Positions 5,630 through 9,093 of a stretch of DNA of 9,093 nucleotides are shown one piece after another. The stretch is from Parachlamydiales bacterium (GTDB taxonomy: Bacteria > Chlamydiota > Chlamydiia > Chlamydiales > Rhabdochlamydiaceae), in the NCBI GenBank assembly GCA_020050965.1, contig JAGVJV010000083.1, forward strand, positions 1 through 9,093, in the 5' to 3' direction. Positions within the stretch are counted from its first letter, which is position 1. Every line of letters starts with the position of its first letter. Under the pieces are notes generated by a model. That model was not told the origin of the DNA and did not search any database. It was given only the letters and a program-made list of their open reading frames with translations. Position numbers and translations under genes: made by a program.

Positions 5630-6954
5630 AATTAATCGGAATGCTCAGCCGTCTTGGCCCCGTCAAAGTTCTCGTCATTGGGGACTTCATGTTGGATGCC
5701 TATACGACAGGTAAGATCTTCCGAATTTCTCCCGAAGCTCCCGTCTCAGTTCTCCATGCGCATAGCGAAGAGAGCCGTCCCGGAGGAGCTGGGAACGTCG
5801 TCCTTAACTTGTGTGCGCTCGGGGCAAAAGTAGTTGTCGCAGGCCGAGTAGGGCGCGATTACGCGGGCGAAGAGATCCGCTCATCCCTCGAGAGCCAAGG
5901 GGTTGATGTTCGAGGCCTTCTCTTCCAAAAGCGTTACAAAACCCCGGTCAAAAATCGCTTCATCGCCGATTCCCAACAACTGCTGCGAGTTGATTTTGAG
6001 AGCATTACTCCGCTTCCTGAAGAGCTAGAGCAAGAGCTGATCCAAAAACTCCCCGACCTGATGGAGGATTGCCAGATTGTGGCGATTTCCGATTATGGAA
6101 AGTCATTTCTCTCCAACACTCTCCTTGGCGTCATCATCGAAATGGCCAAAGCCCACCATGTTCCGGTGATCGTCGATCCCAAGGGCGTTGATTTTACCAA
6201 ATACCGAGGGGCCACTATTCTCAAACCCAACCATGCAGAAGCCTACGCCGCTGCCCGACTTCCTCTCGACATCTCACTGGACGAAGTGGCCGCGACCGTT
6301 TTAAAAACCTGCGGGGTCGAGCAGTTGATGATCACCCGTTCGCAAGCAGGGATTTCGCTCTTTAAACGCTCCGGCGAGCGGCTCGATTTCCCCGTCCGCT
6401 CCAAAGAGGTCAAAGATGTGACCGGTGCAGGTGATACTGTCCTTTCGATGCTCAGCGTAGCCCTTGCCAATGGTCTCGACATCAAATATGCCGCACAATT
6501 GGCCAATATCGCAGCCGGAATGGTGATCGAGCGAATCGGCTGCGCCCAAGTTTCTCTCTCCGACATGGCCGAGCGGCTGATGGAATTCGACGAAGAGAAT
6601 AAAATCTTCGATGGCGAGCACTTCTTTGCATTGCAGCAATCGCTGAAAGGAAAAAAATGCAGCGTCCTAAGCCTCGAGAGCAATCAGGGCATGTCGACCG
6701 CCATTTTCAAAAGCCTGCGCAAGCTTGCGGCCAAAGACCCCGAAACCAAACTGGTGGTTTACGTGCGCGATCGAGAACCCGATAAAGAATTTATCTCCCT
6801 GCTCTCCTCGCTCTCTGATGTCGATTTCATCGTGATCGAGTGCTCCAGCTTGAAAAATCTATGCGACTTGATCCAACCTGCCGAGGTCTATGCAATCGAA
6901 AACGGCAAGCTGGTCGATTTAGAAATGTCCCCCGTCAACATGAGCACCGTTTAA
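5623..6954 (+). CDS. hldE: HldE-type D-glycero-beta-D-manno-heptose-7-phosphate kinase with degenerate nucleotidyltransferase domain
   Basis: Residues 1 to about 325 are a PfkB/ribokinase-fold kinase matching the N-terminal half of HldE: GDFMLDAYTTG (20-30), RISPEAPV (34-41), RPGGAGNV (52-59), IVDPKGVDF (183-191) and the catalytic DVTGAGDT (265-272, base D271). It would phosphorylate heptose 7-phosphate at C1. Normal HldE goes on with an adenylyltransferase domain marked by TNGVFDILHAGH. Here residues about 335-430 align by eye along that domain (KKCSVLSLESNQGMSTAIF at the motif, then KLVVYVRD and LSDVDFIVIE), but the HxGH signature is absent and the domain is shortened (443 against 477 residues in E. 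coli). The C-terminal half is therefore probably not an active transferase. AAGGA at 5612-5616 lies 6 nt before the ATG, within hldD. Confidence 0.9.
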   Translation: MVKLIGMLSRLGPVKVLVIGDFMLDAYTTGKIFRISPEAPVSVLHAHSEESRPGGAGNVVLNLCALGAKVVVAGRVGRDYAGEEIRSSLESQGVDVRGLLFQKRYKTPVKNRFIADSQQLLRVDFESITPLPEELEQELIQKLPDLMEDCQIVAISDYGKSFLSNTLLGVIIEMAKAHHVPVIVDPKGVDFTKYRGATILKPNHAEAYAAARLPLDISLDEVAATVLKTCGVEQLMITRSQAGISLFKRSGERLDFPVRSKEVKDVTGAGDTVLSMLSVALANGLDIKYAAQLANIAAGMVIERIGCAQVSLSDMAERLMEFDEENKIFDGEHFFALQQSLKGKKCSVLSLESNQGMSTAIFKSLRKLAAKDPETKLVVYVRDREPDKEFISLLSSLSDVDFIVIECSSLKNLCDLIQPAEVYAIENGKLVDLEMSPVNMSTV

Positions 6955-6967
6955 AATAAAAATTTAA

Positions 6968-7013
6968 TAACAGGATCCGCTTCGCTGGCAGGATCCTGTT
7001 AATTCATTTTTTT
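6968..7013 (+). terminator. intrinsic terminator between hldE and htpX, probably bidirectional
   Basis: TAACAGGATCC at 6968-6978 pairs perfectly with 6991-7001 across a 12-nt loop. ATTTTTTT at 7006-7013 follows on the + strand after a short spacer, so it can end the hld operon; the last T residues overlap the htpX stop codon. On the - strand the stem is followed by TTATTAAATTTTTATTTT, so it can also end htpX. The genes converge here, as expected for a shared terminator. Confidence 0.8.
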
Positions 7014-7920
7014 AATCTCGTGAATTTTTCAATGCTGCAATTCGATCTTCAATTGGAGGATGGCTGGCAAATAGCATCGCAAAGCCGCGTCTGCCATAAT
7101 TAGATATTTTAAAGGCCTGGAGAGACTCTTTTTCATGCACAGGGTCGTGCACATTCAGGGTTGCTTTGAGCCCCTCTAAAGCGTGGATCATCTTGTTTTT
7201 GCCAGCTAAATGCGCACCGCCTGCATCGGCTCGGTATTCGCGTCTACGGGAGTACCAAGCGAGGACAATGGAGCCTAGGATCATGAACACAATCTGAAAA
7301 ACCATGGTGAAAATGAAGAACATCGCTTGCGAACCTTGTTTCTGATCGCCCTTCCCAAATCCAGAGAGGATAAAAGCTAAAATGCGCGCAAGGAACATCA
7401 CAAAGGCGTTGATAATGCCCTGCAGCAGCGCCATCGTCACCATGTCCCCATTGGAAATGTGTGTGATCTCATGCCCAAGCACTCCTTGCACTTGATCTTG
7501 GTCCATTTTGTTTAGCAGGCCAGAAGAAACAGCAACCAGGGCCCGTCTTTGTGTTGGACCTGTCGCAAATGCGTTGATTTCAGGAGAGTTGTAGATGCCC
7601 ACTTGAGGCATCACTGGCAGGCGGGCTTTTTCTGCAAGGCCGTACACAGTATTGAGAACCTCTTTTTCGTAAGGGTCGCGTGTTTTTGGATCGATCAATT
7701 TCACTCCCATCATCCACTTAGCTGTCACTCGTGAGAGCGCTAGCGAAATGAAAGCGCCGCCCATACCCCAAATAAGACAGAAAATGAGAAGCCCTTTGTA
7801 GTCAATGCCCGATTGCTCAAGGTACGGTTGAATATTGAAAATACTCATCACGATTGATATCATCGTAATGACTAGAAAGTTAATGACTAAGAAAAGAAAA
7901 ATCCGCTTCACGAATGCCAC
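7012..7920 (-). CDS. htpX: HtpX membrane zinc metalloprotease (M48)
   Basis: HtpX is a cytoplasmic-membrane protease that removes damaged membrane proteins. The 302-residue form begins at the GTG at 7920-7918. It has a perfect AGGAGG (7932-7927 on this strand) 6 nt upstream and gives MAFVKRIFLFLVINF, which lines up with the first membrane helix of E. coli HtpX (293 residues). A frame extension to an ATG at 8067 adds 49 unlikely residues and would cover the promoter. Counting from the GTG, the zinc site HEITH is at 150-154 (ligands H150 and H154, catalytic E151) and the third ligand is E228 in REYRADAG. INAFATG is at 115-121. Hydrophobic segments lie at about 5-26, 41-63, 163-188 and 199-222, and SHPPIEDRI closes the protein. 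The gene is convergent with hldE and divergent from the small ORF at 8025. Confidence 0.96.
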   Translation of the reverse strand: MAFVKRIFLFLVINFLVITMISIVMSIFNIQPYLEQSGIDYKGLLIFCLIWGMGGAFISLALSRVTAKWMMGVKLIDPKTRDPYEKEVLNTVYGLAEKARLPVMPQVGIYNSPEINAFATGPTQRRALVAVSSGLLNKMDQDQVQGVLGHEITHISNGDMVTMALLQGIINAFVMFLARILAFILSGFGKGDQKQGSQAMFFIFTMVFQIVFMILGSIVLAWYSRRREYRADAGGAHLAGKNKMIHALEGLKATLNVHDPVHEKESLQAFKISNYGRRGFAMLFASHPPIEDRIAALKNSRD

Positions 7921-7968
7921 TGGAGACCTCCTGGGTATGTTAAAAACTATATCAAAATTGTTTTTATT

Positions 7969-7988
7969 TGCATATAAATGATGCATAT
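7969..7988. repeat. short direct repeat in the htpX promoter
   Basis: TGCATAT occurs at 7969-7975 and again at 7982-7988, with 6 nt between. The first copy overlaps the proposed -10 element of htpX and the second lies in its spacer. It might be an operator, but a 7-bp AT-rich repeat can arise by chance. Confidence 0.3.
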
Positions 7989-8000
7989 GAGATTTATCAA
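7972..8000 (-). promoter_or_regulatory. putative sigma70-type promoter for htpX
   Basis: Read on the - strand, TTGATA (8000-7995) and TTATAT (7977-7972) are separated by 17 bp. Transcription would start near 7965, giving a leader of about 45 nt to the GTG start of htpX. The region is AT-rich, so other hexamers such as TATAGT closer to the gene cannot be excluded. No heat-shock CIRCE repeat is seen. Confidence 0.42.
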
Positions 8001-8024
8001 GACAAGTAAATAACTTAACCCCTG

Positions 8025-8225
8025 ATGTCAAAAATGCGCCGACGCTCAAAAAAAAGTGCTTGTACAATTTTCATTTCCTGTAACGAGCCTAACGAAGATG
8101 GAAAAATGCACGTGGAAATGACCTGTGAAGGGGATCATCTGCTCGCTTCCTTTCTTCTTGAGAATGCGCAATCTATCCTAGACAATAACAGCACAGTTTC
8201 CAAAGTTTCCTCTATCGGAAATTAG
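8025..8225 (+). CDS. small hypothetical protein
   Basis: I do not recognise this 66-residue protein. It starts with a basic stretch (MSKMRRRSKK), followed by CTIFISCNEPNEDGKM, an acidic MHVEMTCEGDHLLASFLLEN likely to end in a helix, and a Ser/Asn-rich tail. There are two Cys before residue 34, no signal peptide and no membrane segment. The mix of residues and the regular pattern look coding, but no Shine-Dalgarno sequence precedes the ATG at 8025 or the second one at 8034, so the start is uncertain. It is divergent from htpX (104 nt to the htpX start) and ends 24 nt before the peptidase gene, so the two may be co-transcribed. It could also be a chance frame. Confidence 0.55.
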   Translation: MSKMRRRSKKSACTIFISCNEPNEDGKMHVEMTCEGDHLLASFLLENAQSILDNNSTVSKVSSIGN

Positions 8226-8249
8226 AAGGGCTGCGATACAATCGCGGTT

Positions 8250-9093
8250 ATGAATTTAGAAATTCCTGACTTAAAAAAGTGGTTCGAAAGTCATCGAGAC
8301 GATATCCTCGGTGACTATTTTAAATTTCTGTCTTTTAAAAGTATTGCAACTGATCCTGCTTTCGACAAAGACACCAAAGAGTGTGCGAATTGGCTGATCG
8401 ACTATCTGAAAAAAATTGGTCTTGATGCACAAGGCTGGCCTACATCGGGTAAGCCTGTCATTTTTGCGAGCCATTGCAAAGCGGGAAAAGATCGCCCCAC
8501 ATTGCTTGTCTATCAACATTACGACGTGCAACCTGTTGATCCAATTGGTCTTTGGAAGAGTGATCCTTTTACACCTACTGTGGAAAATGGCAAGGTCTAT
8601 GCTAGAGGGGCCCAAGATAACAAGGGGCAATGTTTCTACACGATTACAGCGATCCGCGCACTCCTAGAGATGGCTGAAAATTTGCAGTTCAATTTAAAGC
8701 TCTTTATCGAAGGGGAAGAGGAGTCGGGCAGTCGCGGAACGAGAGAAGTTTTTAAGTCTAAGAAGGCGGAGCTTAAGAGCGATTACCTGCTTGTTGTCGA
8801 TGCAGGTTTGCCTGGGCCTGGTATTGCGGCCATTACTTTGGGAACCAGGGGAATCATTACAGGTGAAGTGACTTGCCGCGGGGCGAAGGGCGATATGCAT
8901 TCAGGGTCATTTGGCGGCATCGCTTACAATCCCAATCGCGCGCTTGCTACTGCTCTTGCATCTTTATGGGATGATGAGGGAAAGGTCGCTGTGCCCCATT
9001 TTTATGATGATGTGAAGAACCTCTCTTCCAAAGAATTGAAGAACCTCCATTTAAAGATCGATCGGGCTAAGATCAAAAAGGAGTTTGGACTGA
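8250..9093 (+). CDS. M20-family metallopeptidase (dipeptidase/DapE/CNDP-like), 3' end outside window
   Basis: The frame stays open for 281 codons to the right edge, so the C-terminal part is missing. Metal-site motifs of the M20 family appear in order: VYQHYDVQP at 88-96 (H90, D92), ARGAQDNKGQ at 118-127 (bridging D123), EGEEESGS at 154-161 (catalytic E157, ligand E158) and VVDAG at 182-186 (D184). GAKGDMHSGSFGG at 211-223 begins the lid/dimerisation domain and carries H216, which in carnosinase-type enzymes reaches the partner active site. The last metal His would lie beyond the edge. The spacing resembles CNDP/carnosinase-type dipeptidases more than DapE or ArgE, so di- or oligopeptide hydrolysis is likely, but the substrate cannot be named. 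The start ATG has only a weak site upstream (AGAAGG at 8224-8229, 20 nt away). It follows the small ORF by 24 nt. Confidence 0.93.
   Translation, partial: MNLEIPDLKKWFESHRDDILGDYFKFLSFKSIATDPAFDKDTKECANWLIDYLKKIGLDAQGWPTSGKPVIFASHCKAGKDRPTLLVYQHYDVQPVDPIGLWKSDPFTPTVENGKVYARGAQDNKGQCFYTITAIRALLEMAENLQFNLKLFIEGEEESGSRGTREVFKSKKAELKSDYLLVVDAGLPGPGIAAITLGTRGIITGEVTCRGAKGDMHSGSFGGIAYNPNRALATALASLWDDEGKVAVPHFYDDVKNLSSKELKNLHLKIDRAKIKKEFGL

Noticed and set aside
6243..6683. Long open frames on the - strand across the hldE coding region (6243-6683 and 6301-6639)
   Set aside because: They lie wholly inside a well-supported gene on the other strand and show no family motif; they are shadows of its codon usage. 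The same applies to the - strand frames over prs, pth and the peptidase gene.
6622..6830. A frameshift (for example at the seven A residues 6651-6657) hiding a normal HldE transferase domain
   Set aside because: The alternative frame after the A tract shows a chance GHV but no HxGH or later transferase motifs and soon hits a stop, whereas the annotated frame keeps similarity to the later strands of the domain.
7921..8067. N-terminal extension of htpX to the ATG at 8067 (351 residues)
   Set aside because: The added 49 residues do not belong to the family, would cover the likely promoter, and overlap the divergent ORF. The GTG at 7920 has a perfect AGGAGG site and gives the normal HtpX N terminus.
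1..9093. CRISPR arrays, insertion sequences, phage genes or rRNA
   Set aside because: No regularly spaced repeats, transposase or integrase motifs, or rRNA sequence were seen on either strand.

Overview
The window looks like chromosomal DNA from an environmental (non-Chlamydiaceae) member of the Chlamydiota, of the Parachlamydia / Waddlia / Simkania kind. The main reason is the run L25(Ctc)-Pth-bS6-bS18-bL9 in exactly the order I remember from Chlamydia genomes. Here it is joined to genes that fit a less reduced relative: PRPP synthetase and a heptose pathway for lipopolysaccharide. This assignment rests on gene order and protein character, not on a search, and the genus is not determined.

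Layout. (1) Positions 1-1131 hold an AT-rich two-gene unit on the + strand: the C-terminal part of a HipA/HipT-type kinase cut by the left window edge, overlapped by a gene for a HipS-like domain fused to a helix-turn-helix domain. It resembles a split HipA toxin-antitoxin module in reversed order. (2) A tRNA-Gln(UUG) gene (1183-1254) with a plausible promoter follows, and 20 nt later prs. (3) prs, rplY/ctc, pth, rpsF, rpsR and rplI form a tight + strand run (1275-4481), mostly with good Shine-Dalgarno sites, which ends at an unusually long 90-nt hairpin (4497-4586). (4) hldD (TTG start) and an hldE-type kinase gene overlap by 7 bp. They belong to ADP-L-glycero-D-manno-heptose synthesis, but the second half of the HldE-like protein has lost the nucleotidyltransferase signature. 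(5) A terminator-like hairpin separates hldE from htpX, which lies on the - strand. (6) Divergent from htpX are a small unrecognised ORF and the 5' part of an M20-family metallopeptidase gene that runs off the right edge.

How the genes fit together: the central block supplies translation (ribosomal proteins, peptidyl-tRNA recycling, a glutamine tRNA) and PRPP. The hld pair supplies the nucleotide-activated heptose precursor for the LPS inner core. HtpX is membrane protein quality control and the M20 enzyme probably peptide turnover. The hip-like unit is the accessory element and the most unusual part of the window, together with the decayed HldE C-terminal domain. No CRISPR array, insertion sequence or rRNA was seen, and no gene-free stretch exceeds 300 bases.
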